DNA of 64,000 nucleotides from JBGQOG01 sp052113705. Its GTDB lineage: Bacteria; Pseudomonadota; Alphaproteobacteria; Rhodobacterales; Rhodobacteraceae. Shown in pieces: positions 44,411 through 52,182 of the stretch. The notes under the pieces were generated by a model. It ran no database searches. It saw only the letters and a program-made list of their open reading frames with translations, and was not told the DNA's origin. The stretch lies in NCBI RefSeq assembly GCF_052113705.1, contig NZ_JBGQOG010000018.1:1-64000 (forward strand). The letters are read 5' to 3'. The position numbers were made by a program, and so were the translations under genes. Every line of letters starts with the position of its first letter. Positions within the stretch are counted from its first letter, which is position 1.

Positions 44411-46260
44411 TTCTCTGCCTCAAACCACCAGACGTCCGGTTGGAACCCGGGCCAGTCCCCATATAACGGCAGACGGTCGGGATAGTGAAGATCCCGGGCA
44501 TAGGCCAGCCGCGACACTTTCGAATACCAGATCGGAATCACATAGCGCCCGGCGGTCAGCAACCGGTCCAGCGCCTGCACGGCGGCCTTGTAATCCTCGG
44601 GGTTTTCGGCGGTCACGATCTTGGTGATCATCGCATCCACCGCCGGCTGGTTCACCCCCATCACATTTCTGCTATCGGGCGCGCTGACCCCGGCCGAGTT
44701 CCAATAGAGGTTCTGCTCATTGCCCGGGCTGAGCGAGAGCGAGCGCAGGATCCAGCTCATGTCAAAGTTATAGGCATTGGTTCGCTGGATGAATTGCGCG
44801 TTGTCCACCGTTTCGATGCGCGGGGTGATGCCCAGACGCCGCAGGGCCTCCACATAGATGTCGACCACCTGCTGCGTCTCGCTGGCACCCTGCGCCAAGA
44901 GGATTTCGAAATCAAAGGCCTGTCCGGAGGCATTGCGCAAAATCCCCGCCGCATCGGCGGTCCAGCCCGCTTCGGTCAGAAGCTTGATCGCCTTGCGGGT
45001 GTTGCCTCGGTTCAGCTCGCTGCCATCCGAGACGGGAAGGTCATAACCCTCCAGCGTGCCGGGGATCAGCTCGGCGGCATAGGGGGCCAGCAGCTCGGCC
45101 ACCTTGCCCGTCGCCGGGCCATGGTCCATGGCCAGATCGGAGTTCGAGAAATACGAGGTGATCCGCGGCTCGACCCCGTTGTTCAGCGTGGCATTGATGA
45201 ATTCAAAATTGAAGGCCAGCGTCAGCGCCTCGCGCACGCGCCAATCGGCAAAGATCGGTTTGCGGGTGTTGAACACCAGCCCGGTGATGCCCGAGGGGCG
45301 GGAATGCGGGATCTCGGCCTTGAGGACCGCGCCCGAGGTCACGGCGGGAAAGCTGAAGTCCCGTTCCCATTTCGCCGCATTCACCTCGCGCCAGCTGTCC
45401 AGCTCGCCCGCCTTGAACGCCTCAAACACCACGCCGCCATCGCCGAAATAATCAAAGCGCACTTCATCAAGATTGTGCAGCCCCTGATTGAACGGCAGAT
45501 CCTTGCCCCACCAGTTCGGATCGCGCTTGTAGACAACGGTGCGGCCCATATCGACCGTGTCGATCGTATAGGGGCCAGAGCCGATCGGCACCACCGTCGC
45601 GGCTTCAGCAAAGTCCTTGCCCTCCCATTGCGCCTTTTCCAGCACCGGGCGCAGCCCCATCAACAGCGGCATCTCGCGGTCCGGCGCATTGAAGGTGATG
45701 CGCAGGCTGCGCGCGCCGGTCTGTTCGATCTTGGCCACCTTGCTCCAGGCACCCAGATAGCGCGGCGCGCCGACGCCCACGGTGCCCAGCGTCTCATAGC
45801 TCCAGATCACATCCTCAACCGTCACCGGATTGCCATCCGAGAAATGCGCCTCGGGCCGCAGGGTAAACTCGACATAGCTGCGCGCGGCATCGGTCTGGAT
45901 GCTTTCGGCCAGCAGGCCGTAGAGCGTGAAGGGCTCGTCCAGCGAACGCGCCATCAGCGTCTCGACCGTATAGTTGGTGACGCCGGTCACGGCGCGGCCT
46001 TTGCGGATGAAGGGATTGGTCGAATCAAAGCCGCCCGATTCCCCGAAACGGATGCGACCGCCTTTCGGCGCCTCCGGGTTCGCATAGGGCAGATGGGTGA
46101 AATCGGCGGGCAGGGCCGGGTCGCCCGCCATCGCAATGCCGTGGCGGGGAGAATCAGCCCCCGCCGCCACAGGCGCAAAGCCACAGCTGAGCGTCACCGC
46201 CAACACGGCAAAAGCCCGTGAAAAAGGCGTCATTTGACGGAAAAACTCTGGCGCCTGCAT
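44407..46260 (-). CDS. Extracellular solute-binding protein family 5, YejA-like
   Basis: About 617 residues; the start is uncertain among 46275, 46260 and 46233 (the signal peptide begins at or near MTPFSRAFAVLAVTLSCG and is cleaved near VAAGA-DS). SBP_bac_5 features are LPYANPEAPKGGRIRFGESG, TVEDVIWSYETL, VPIGSGPYTI, KRDPNWWGKDLP and EDYKAAVQALDRLL. YejA-type proteins deliver peptides such as microcin C or muropeptides to an ABC importer. No permease or ATPase genes are adjacent, so it is an orphan. An entericidin gene overlaps its end. Confidence 0.9.
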   Translation of the reverse strand: MQAPEFFRQMTPFSRAFAVLAVTLSCGFAPVAAGADSPRHGIAMAGDPALPADFTHLPYANPEAPKGGRIRFGESGGFDSTNPFIRKGRAVTGVTNYTVETLMARSLDEPFTLYGLLAESIQTDAARSYVEFTLRPEAHFSDGNPVTVEDVIWSYETLGTVGVGAPRYLGAWSKVAKIEQTGARSLRITFNAPDREMPLLMGLRPVLEKAQWEGKDFAEAATVVPIGSGPYTIDTVDMGRTVVYKRDPNWWGKDLPFNQGLHNLDEVRFDYFGDGGVVFEAFKAGELDSWREVNAAKWERDFSFPAVTSGAVLKAEIPHSRPSGITGLVFNTRKPIFADWRVREALTLAFNFEFINATLNNGVEPRITSYFSNSDLAMDHGPATGKVAELLAPYAAELIPGTLEGYDLPVSDGSELNRGNTRKAIKLLTEAGWTADAAGILRNASGQAFDFEILLAQGASETQQVVDIYVEALRRLGITPRIETVDNAQFIQRTNAYNFDMSWILRSLSLSPGNEQNLYWNSAGVSAPDSRNVMGVNQPAVDAMITKIVTAENPEDYKAAVQALDRLLTAGRYVIPIWYSKVSRLAYARDLHYPDRLPLYGDWPGFQPDVWWFEAEK

Positions 46261-46606
46261 CGCGACAATCCCCATATTTCTTGTGATTTCAGGCGCGAAG
46301 CTAGCTTTGCTCAGACGGTCTTGCAAACTTTTAACTGGAAGAGGCTTCGCAAAACGCCTATAAAGATCTCACTGCTCGATAGGTTTCTTGCCTGTATGAA
46401 ACCTGCCTCATGACTTAGCGCCCGCCTTGTGCGGGCGTTTTTTTTGGTCAAATGCGGATTAACGACAGTTAACGCCCTTGGCCAGCCCGCTGCCAATGGG
46501 GCAAAAGTATAGGCTGCACACAAAATCTTGAAGGCAGGAACCCGGTGCTGGCCAAAAGGGTTTCTCGGCGTAATGTCTTTGCAGATGCAGCATAGGAGGG
46601 AATCAC
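46261..46606. other. Intergenic region between the YejA-like gene and bdhA
   Basis: The only structure seen is the two-hairpin unit with terminator at 46359-46445, listed as a small RNA candidate. The bdhA promoter should lie after 46450; no clear -35/-10 pair is seen. Confidence 0.4.
46366..46447 (+). ncRNA. Candidate small RNA with intrinsic terminator
   Basis: A TATAAA at 46359-46364 is followed by hairpin AGGTTTC (46381-46387) / GAAACCT (46398-46404). Next comes a strong terminator CGCCCGC (46419-46425), loop CTTGT, GCGGGCG (46431-46437), eight Ts. No gene on the plus strand lies upstream that would need this terminator, since the YejA-like gene runs the other way. The -35 region is weak, so expression is unproven. 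Confidence 0.45.
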
Positions 46607-47380
46607 ATGACCCTGGCAGGCAAGACCGCAATCATCACAGGATCGAATTCGGGGATCGGGCTGGGCGTTGCCCGCGAACTGGCCCGCGCCGGTGCGTCGG
46701 TTGTGCTGAATTCCTTCACCGACAGCGATGAAGATCACAAACTCGCCGCCGATATGGCTGCCGAATTCGGCGTGCAGGTGCGCTATATTCAGGCCGATAT
46801 GTCCAAGGGCGATCAATGCCGGGCATTGGTCGAAAAGGCCGGCGGCTGCGACATTCTGGTGAACAATGCGGGCATCCAGCATGTGGCGCCGATCGAGGAT
46901 TTCCCGGTCGCAAAATGGGATGCGATCATCGCCATCAACCTCAGCTCGGCCTTCCATACCATCGCGGCAGCCCTGCCGGGGATGCGCGAAAAAGGCTGGG
47001 GCAGGGTGGTGAACATCGCCTCGGCGCATGGCCTGACGGCGAGCCCGTTCAAATCGGCCTATGTGGCGGCGAAACACGGGATCGTCGGGCTGACGAAAAC
47101 CGTGGGGCTGGAGACGGCCGAAGTGCCGATCACCTGCAACGCGATCTGCCCGGGCTATGTGCTGACCCCGCTGGTCGAGGCGCAGATCCCCGATCAGATG
47201 AAGACCCATAACATGAGCCGCGAGGAAGTGATCAAGGAGGTCATGCTCGACCGGCAGCCCTCGAAGCAATTCGCCACGGTGGAGCAGCTGGGCGGGACGG
47301 TGGTGTTCTTGTGCTCGGCGGCGGCCGATCAGATCACCGGCACCACAATCTCGGTGGATGGCGGCTGGACGGCGCTGTGA
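46607..47380 (+). CDS. bdhA: D-3-hydroxybutyrate dehydrogenase
   Basis: 257 residues, strong ribosome site AGGAGGG. An SDR with IITGSNSGIGLGVARELARA, LVNNAGIQHVAPIEDFP, the Ser in VNIASAHGLTASP, YVAAKHG and the closing ITGTTISVDGGWTAL. QHVAPIEDFP, the LETA segment and the long NMSREEVIKEVMLDRQPSKQ loop are typical of BdhA, which interconverts 3-hydroxybutyrate and acetoacetate in polyhydroxybutyrate turnover. Confidence 0.93.
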   Translation: MTLAGKTAIITGSNSGIGLGVARELARAGASVVLNSFTDSDEDHKLAADMAAEFGVQVRYIQADMSKGDQCRALVEKAGGCDILVNNAGIQHVAPIEDFPVAKWDAIIAINLSSAFHTIAAALPGMREKGWGRVVNIASAHGLTASPFKSAYVAAKHGIVGLTKTVGLETAEVPITCNAICPGYVLTPLVEAQIPDQMKTHNMSREEVIKEVMLDRQPSKQFATVEQLGGTVVFLCSAAADQITGTTISVDGGWTAL

Positions 47381-47403
47381 CCCCGAACCGGGAAGGGGGC
47401 GCT

Positions 47404-47530
47404 GCCCCCGTCGCCTGACGGCGACTCCCCCGAGGTATTTTGGCCAAGAAGAAAGGCAAGGGGGAGAGGCGCAGGCTCTGCCCCCCCGGGCTTGCTTCGG
47501 TGAAAATATCCTCGGGGGGCGCTTTTTCGC
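47404..47530. repeat. Two inverted or variant copies of the GGCGAAAATACCTCGGGG motif
   Basis: CCCCCGAGGTATTTTGGCCA then AGAAGAAAGG at 47427-47457 is the inverse of 43390-43425. CTTCGGTGAAAATATCCTCG then GGGGG at 47500-47520 is a variant in the other direction. Both lie between the bdhA stop and its likely terminator. Confidence 0.6.
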
Positions 47531-47539
47531 AGAAAAAGC

Positions 47540-47568
47540 CGGGGGGCAGACGGCCCCCCGACCTTTTT
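47540..47568 (+). terminator. Intrinsic terminator downstream of bdhA
   Basis: CGGGGGGC (47540-47547), loop AGACG, GCCCCCCG (47553-47560), then ACCTTTTT. It lies 160 bases after bdhA and just before the convergent peroxiredoxin stop codon. Confidence 0.75.
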
Positions 47569-47589
47569 GGGGCGCAGATCCGGTCTGGA

Positions 47590-48138
47590 TCAGGCGGCCT
47601 GTTCGCGGCTGGCGTCTTTCAGCCAGTTCAGCACGTTTTCGGGCGACGAGACGCCATAGGGATCTTCGCCGTGGTTGTCGCACAGGCCCGGCTCTTCAAA
47701 CCAGGCTTCGACCTTGCCATCGTTGATGATGGCGGCATAGCGCCAGGAGCGCAGGCCAAAGCCCAGGTTGTCCTTGCGCACCAGCATGCCGACGCGGCGG
47801 GTGAACTCGCCCGAGCCATCCGGGATGACTTTCACGTTTTCAAGGCCTTGCGCCTTGGCCCATTGGTTCATCACAAAGGCGTCGTTGACGCTGAGGCAAT
47901 AGATGCTGTCGATGCCTTCGGCTTGGAAATCGGCAAAGCCCTTTTCAAAGCCCGGCAGCTGGAAGGTCGAGCAGGTGGGGGTGAAGGCGCCCGGCAGCGC
48001 GAAGAGGACCACACGTTTGCCACCGAAATAATCTTCGGTGGTCAGGTCTTCCCAGCGGTAGGGGTTCGGGCCACCGATGCTTTCGTCGCGCACGCGGGTG
48101 CGGAAGGTGACCGAGGGGAGTTTCATACCCGGAATCAT
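47590..48138 (-). CDS. Peroxiredoxin (Prx5/AhpE-like group)
   Basis: 182 residues from ATG 48138 (GAGGT 5 bases before). Peroxidatic Cys56 is in FALPGAFTPTCSTFQLPGFE, the PxxxTxxC motif. A further Cys lies in EEPGLCDNHGEDPYGVSS near the end. The domain corresponds to the Prx part of bacterial hybrid Prx5 proteins but lacks the glutaredoxin extension, so reductant comes from elsewhere. Reduces hydrogen and organic peroxides in the cytoplasm. The next gene, lipA, is transcribed divergently. Confidence 0.93.
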   Translation of the reverse strand: MIPGMKLPSVTFRTRVRDESIGGPNPYRWEDLTTEDYFGGKRVVLFALPGAFTPTCSTFQLPGFEKGFADFQAEGIDSIYCLSVNDAFVMNQWAKAQGLENVKVIPDGSGEFTRRVGMLVRKDNLGFGLRSWRYAAIINDGKVEAWFEEPGLCDNHGEDPYGVSSPENVLNWLKDASREQAA

Positions 48139-48331
48139 GATGTACCTCATCGTTTCGGGCCCGGGGAGGGGCAGGTTTCGCCCATGGCTATACCCGAGCA
48201 AAGGGGAAGGTCAACGCGCTGCGGTGCAGAAATTTGCGCCTTGAGCCTTGCGCCGGATGCACATCTGGCCTGCGTTGCGTTTTGATGCGCAAACGCCTAT
48301 CAAGAGGGCGATCTGTGACAAGGAACATGCC

Positions 48332-49285
48332 GTGCGCGACCTGAAGATTCCGTCCGAACGTCACCCCGAAAAGGCCCGCAAGCCCGATCAGGCGCAGCCG
48401 AAAAAGCCCGACTGGATCCGCGTCAAGGCGCCGACCTCGCAGGGCTATAAAGAAACCCGCGACATCATGCGCGAACATAAGCTCGTCACCGTCTGCGAAG
48501 AGGCGGGCTGCCCCAATGTCGGCGAATGCTGGAGCCAGGGCCACGCCACGATGATGATCATGGGCGAGGTCTGCACCCGCGCCTGTACCTTCTGCAACAT
48601 CGCCACCGGCAAGCCGCCCTCGGCTCTGGATGTGTTCGAGCCGGGCCGGGTTGCCGATGCGGTGAAAAAGCTGGGGCTGAAGCATGTGGTGATCACCTCG
48701 GTCGACCGCGATGACGTTGACGATGGCGGCGCCGAGCATTTCGCCCAGACCATCCGCGCCGTGCGCAAGCAATCGCCGGGCACGACGATCGAGATTCTGA
48801 CGCCGGATTTCATCCGCGCCGATGCGTCGGTGCTCGAGGTGGTGGTTCGGGCCAAGCCCGATGTGTTCAACCACAATCTGGAAACCGTGCCGGGAATTTA
48901 CCCCGAGGTGCGGCCGGGCGCGCGCTATTTCCACTCGCTGCGGCTGTTGCAGCGGGTCAAGGAGATGGACCCGAGCATGTTCACCAAATCCGGCATCATG
49001 GTGGGCCTTGGCGAAGACCGGCAGGGCGTGTTGCAGGTGATGGATGACATGCGCGCCGCCGACATCGATTTCCTGACCATCGGCCAATATCTGCAGCCGA
49101 CGCCAAAGCACCACCGCGTGGATCGTTTTGTGACCCCGGACGAGTTCAAAAGCTATGAGACCGCTGCCTATGGCAAAGGCTTCCTGATGGTCTCGGCGAC
49201 GCCGCTGACCCGCTCGTCCTATCACGCGGGCGATGATTTCGCGCGGCTGCGCGATGCGCGGATGGCCAAGCTCGCGCAGGGCTGA
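48332..49285 (+). CDS. lipA: Lipoyl synthase
   Basis: 317 residues from GTG 48332 (AGGA 6 bases before); the frame extends to 48248 without support. A radical SAM enzyme that inserts sulfur into octanoyl groups of lipoyl domains. The auxiliary cluster motif is in CEEAGCPNVGECW and the radical SAM motif is CTRACTFC. Other hallmarks are GKPPSALDVFEP, DVFNHNLETVP, MVGLGEDRQGV and YLQPTPKHHRVDRFV. Confidence 0.98.
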   Translation: MRDLKIPSERHPEKARKPDQAQPKKPDWIRVKAPTSQGYKETRDIMREHKLVTVCEEAGCPNVGECWSQGHATMMIMGEVCTRACTFCNIATGKPPSALDVFEPGRVADAVKKLGLKHVVITSVDRDDVDDGGAEHFAQTIRAVRKQSPGTTIEILTPDFIRADASVLEVVVRAKPDVFNHNLETVPGIYPEVRPGARYFHSLRLLQRVKEMDPSMFTKSGIMVGLGEDRQGVLQVMDDMRAADIDFLTIGQYLQPTPKHHRVDRFVTPDEFKSYETAAYGKGFLMVSATPLTRSSYHAGDDFARLRDARMAKLAQG

Positions 49286-49311
49286 CGCCCTATATCGCTG
49301 AAGTTGAAGGG

Positions 49312-49345
49312 AAACCCCCGGCGCCTGTGGCGACCGGGGGTTTTT
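49312..49345. terminator. Bidirectional terminator between lipA and the cytochrome gene
   Basis: AAACCCCCGG and CCGGGGGTTTTT flank a GC-rich loop (GCGCCTGTGGCGA) in the gap of convergent genes. Runs of A and T suit both directions. Confidence 0.85.
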
Positions 49346-49347
49346 CG

Positions 49348-50256
49348 TCAGCCATCGCCGGGCTGGGTTTCCACGGCGGGCACCTTCTTCAGATAGGCCG
49401 CCACCGCCTGCCGGTCGCTCTCGGGCAAGAGCGCGAAATGGTCGATGACATAGACCATCTCACCGCCCGCCGAGTCGAAATCCGGGGTGAAGCCCGAGGT
49501 CAGATATTCGGTGATGTCATCTTTGGTCCAGTCGAGGCCGCCCGGCGTGATGTTGGGGATGCGGCCGCGCCCAGAGGGGTTCGGCGCGCCTGCCAGCCAG
49601 CGGCTGCGGTCGATCCCGCCCAAAGCATCGCGCGGGCTGTGGCATTCGCCGCAATGGCCCGGCCCCTCGGCCAGATAGCGGCCACGCTCTTCCTCTGCCG
49701 TCAGCGGGCCGGTGACCACCCAGTCTGGCTTGAGGTAAAGCAGCTTCCAGCCGCCCAGCAAGGCACGGATGTTGAACGGAAATCCGATCTCATGCGGTTT
49801 GCTCGGCGTGGGGTCGGCGGGCAGGGTGGCCAGATAGGCGCGCAGATCCGCCACATCCTGCGGCACCATATGCGTGTAAGAGGCATAGGGCAGCGCCGGG
49901 TAGAGATGTTCATCCGCCGGGCCCGTGCCCTTCACCAGCGCATTCGCCAGATCAACGGTGCTCCAGTCGCCGATCCCCTCTGCCGGATCGCTGGAGATAT
50001 TGGGCACATAGAAAGTGCCAAAGGCCGAGGTAATGCTTTGCCCGCCCGAGAGCACATCGCGCGCCTCCCCCTCGGCCCCCGGCGCCCAATGGCACGAGGC
50101 GCAGCCGCCTGCATCATAGACCTCTTTGCCATGCGCCGGATCGGGGGTCAGCGCCGCAAAGGCGGCGGCGTCCACATGCTGCGGCTTGGTGATCACCATG
50201 AAGCCCGCGCCGGAGATCAGGACGAGGGCCGCGCCGCTCATCAAAAAATTGCGCAT
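49348..50256 (-). CDS. Dihaem cytochrome c (alcohol-dehydrogenase cytochrome subunit-like)
   Basis: 302 residues. The N-terminal hydrophobic stretch (residues 5-22) is an uncleaved anchor or signal peptide. Two CxxCH haem sites appear: CASCH near residue 53 and CGECH near residue 202. Segments such as YVPNISSDPAEGIGDWS, PYASYTHM and GRGRIPNITPGGLDW follow the layout of ADH/gluconate dehydrogenase cytochrome subunits, with Met axial ligands. Periplasmic electron carrier; no dehydrogenase partner gene is adjacent. Confidence 0.92.
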   Translation of the reverse strand: MRNFLMSGAALVLISGAGFMVITKPQHVDAAAFAALTPDPAHGKEVYDAGGCASCHWAPGAEGEARDVLSGGQSITSAFGTFYVPNISSDPAEGIGDWSTVDLANALVKGTGPADEHLYPALPYASYTHMVPQDVADLRAYLATLPADPTPSKPHEIGFPFNIRALLGGWKLLYLKPDWVVTGPLTAEEERGRYLAEGPGHCGECHSPRDALGGIDRSRWLAGAPNPSGRGRIPNITPGGLDWTKDDITEYLTSGFTPDFDSAGGEMVYVIDHFALLPESDRQAVAAYLKKVPAVETQPGDG

Positions 50257-50329
50257 GGAAACTCTCCCAATCCAACTCGGATCAGTCTGACCGAGGGGCG
50301 GGCCCCGGGCAAGACCGCAGAGGCCGGAA

Positions 50330-50524
50330 TCACGGCTGGGCGATCAGTTTCACCCCGTGGCGCGGCGGCTTTTCCATCCGCGCCCAATCGGGCCAGAGCC
50401 CGGCACGGTCGAGGCCAAAGATCACCAGCCCCAACAGGATGACCGCGAAAACCAGCTTGACCCGTCCGGGGGATGGCGGGTTGCGGGCCCAACGGGCGGC
50501 GCGGACAAACCATAGGAAATTCAT
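50330..50524 (-). CDS. Small single-helix membrane protein
   Basis: 64 residues from ATG 50524 (MNFLWFVRAARWARNPPSPG), overlapping the mug stop by 4 bases (ATGA). One transmembrane segment (VKLVFAVILLGLVIFGLD), a Trp/Pro-rich tail. Conserved small proteins of this kind sit next to mug in related genomes by memory; no function is known. Confidence 0.7.
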   Translation of the reverse strand: MNFLWFVRAARWARNPPSPGRVKLVFAVILLGLVIFGLDRAGLWPDWARMEKPPRHGVKLIAQP

Positions 50525-51069
50525 ATATTTGCCTGCCTTTCTTCGCGCAATTTCATCAGCCAGCGGCCCAGAGCCAGCCAAGGATCGGCCGAAAAATGTC
50601 CGCGCGCGAGGCCCGAGGGCGACGGCAGCACCCAAAGCTGCGTCGGCCCAAACCCGGGCTGCGGCGCCAGCGGTCCCACAACCTGCCGCTGCCCCAATGC
50701 CAGACGGGCGGCGGTCAGCGAGGTGAAGGCAAGCGCGCGCGGCGCATGGGACCGGATGCTCTCGCGCAGGCGGTCCGGGTTGTAGGCCGCGCGGGGAATC
50801 TCGCGATCCGCCCCGGCGGCGGTTTTGGCCAGATCGGTCAGACCGATGCGCCAACCCAGAAGCAGGTGATCCTCGTCCGGGCGCAGCAGGCGCGGGGTGA
50901 TTCCCGCCTCTGCCAGCAGCGGCCAGAAACGGTTGCCGGGACCGGCATAGTAATGCCCGGCGCGGGCCGAGGCCGCCCCCGCCGCCGTGCCGCAAAACAC
51001 CAGATCAAGGCCGGGGCCAAGCCGGTCGGGCAGTTTATGCGCCCCGGTTTCGGTGTCCGCTTGCGCCAT
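50521..51069 (-). CDS. mug: Mismatch-specific uracil/thymine-DNA glycosylase family protein
   Basis: 182 residues. The Mug/UDG-family motif 1 region is LVFCGTAAGAASARAGHYYA, then GPGNRFWPLLAEAG, followed by LLLGWRIGLTDLAKTAA. A loop near VLPSPSGLARGHFS corresponds to the minor-groove-intercalating motif (NPSG in Mug). The usual GxNPG is GTAAG, so substrate choice may differ from E. coli Mug. Base-excision repair, cytoplasm. Follows hpt by 9 bases. Confidence 0.85.
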   Translation of the reverse strand: MAQADTETGAHKLPDRLGPGLDLVFCGTAAGAASARAGHYYAGPGNRFWPLLAEAGITPRLLRPDEDHLLLGWRIGLTDLAKTAAGADREIPRAAYNPDRLRESIRSHAPRALAFTSLTAARLALGQRQVVGPLAPQPGFGPTQLWVLPSPSGLARGHFSADPWLALGRWLMKLREERQANI

Positions 51070-51078
51070 CAGCCCCCC

Positions 51079-51618
51079 TCAGTCGGTGAACCGCACCTTG
51101 CCGATATAGGAGAGGTTGCGGTTGCGTTGCGCGAAGTCGATGCCGTAACCCACGACAAACTCATCGGGAATCTCAAACCCCGTCCAGGTGGCCTGCACCG
51201 GCACTTCGCGCCGCGCGGGTTTATCCAGAAGCGCGCAAACCTCCAGCCGCGCCGGTTTGCGGGCCTTCAGCATGCCGACCACATGGCTGAGGGTGAAGCC
51301 GGTGTCGACGATATCCTCGACCACCAGCACATCGCGCCCCTCGATGCCCGAGCGCAGATCCTTGAGGATGCGCACCTCCCGGCTGGAGGTGGTGCTGTCG
51401 CCGTAGGAGGAGGCTTCGAGGAAATCCACCTCGACCGGCAGGTCGATCTCGCGCACCAGATCTGCGATAAAGACGAAAGAGCCGCGCAGGAGGCCGACGA
51501 CCACCAGCTTGTCGGTATCTTTGAATTTTGTGGTGATTTCTGCGGCAAGTGCCTCCACCCGGGCGGCAATCGCCTTGGCGGAGATCATCTGATCAATGAC
51601 ATAGGGGCGCTGCGACAT
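51079..51618 (-). CDS. hpt: Hypoxanthine phosphoribosyltransferase
   Basis: 179 residues. The PRPP-binding motif is DVLVVEDIVDTGFTL near 96-110, with the N-terminal VVVGLLRGSFVFIADLVREI, flexible loop FLEASSYGDSTTSSREV and hood KPARREVPVQATWTGFEIP. Converts hypoxanthine (and guanine) with PRPP to nucleotides. Start ATG 51618; GGAAGCGATG precedes it. Confidence 0.95.
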   Translation of the reverse strand: MSQRPYVIDQMISAKAIAARVEALAAEITTKFKDTDKLVVVGLLRGSFVFIADLVREIDLPVEVDFLEASSYGDSTTSSREVRILKDLRSGIEGRDVLVVEDIVDTGFTLSHVVGMLKARKPARLEVCALLDKPARREVPVQATWTGFEIPDEFVVGYGIDFAQRNRNLSYIGKVRFTD

Positions 51619-51711
51619 CGCTTCCTCTTGATTTCCGGGGGCTTCCCCTTGATTTCCGGGGCAGGCTTATCGAAAAGGGCGCAGCTTGTCACGCCAGACC
51701 CACGGGGAACC

Positions 51712-52176
51712 ATGCCAACACATGCCGAAAGCCGGGTAATGCCCTACAGCGCGCAGCAGATGTATGATCTGGTGGCCGATGTGGCGCGCTATCCCGAATT
51801 CCTGCCGTGGAATTCCGCCGCCCGCATCCGCTCGCGCCGCCCGCTGCCCGATCAGGGCGCGGGGGCCGAGGTGATGGAGGCGGATCTGGTGATTTCCTTC
51901 AAGCTTTTCCGCGAGCGGTTTGGCAGCCGGGTGCGGCTGTTCCCGGAACGCAGCCGGATCGAGACCGATTACCTCGACGGGCCGTTCAAATATCTGAAAA
52001 GCTACTGGGAATTTGCCGACCGGCCCGAGGGTGGTGCCGATGTGGCGTTTTTCGTGGATTTCGAATTCAAGAACATCATCCTGCAAAAGGTGATCGGCGT
52101 CGTCTTTGATGAGGCGATGCGCCGGATCGTCCGCGCCTTTGAGGACCGTGCCCGCGCGCTGTATGGCGCGGGCTGA
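51712..52176 (+). CDS. COQ10/RatA-family START-like protein
   Basis: 154 residues. The START-like (polyketide cyclase) domain has the family N-terminus AQQMYDLVADVARYPEFLPW, then RFGSRVRLFPERSRIETDYL, GPFKYLKSYWEFADRP and FEFKNIILQKVIGVVFDEA. COQ10-type proteins bind ubiquinone and aid respiratory function; E. coli RatA is a relative. The usual location near lipA supports a respiratory role. Its stop lies 6 bases from that of the convergent amt gene. Confidence 0.92.
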   Translation: MPTHAESRVMPYSAQQMYDLVADVARYPEFLPWNSAARIRSRRPLPDQGAGAEVMEADLVISFKLFRERFGSRVRLFPERSRIETDYLDGPFKYLKSYWEFADRPEGGADVAFFVDFEFKNIILQKVIGVVFDEAMRRIVRAFEDRARALYGAG

Positions 52177-52182
52177 GATCTT

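Noticed and set aside
44485..46221. 578-codon plus-strand frame antisense to the YejA-like gene
   Set aside because: The minus-strand protein shows a complete SBP_bac_5 pattern with a signal peptide; the antisense frame is a codon-bias shadow.
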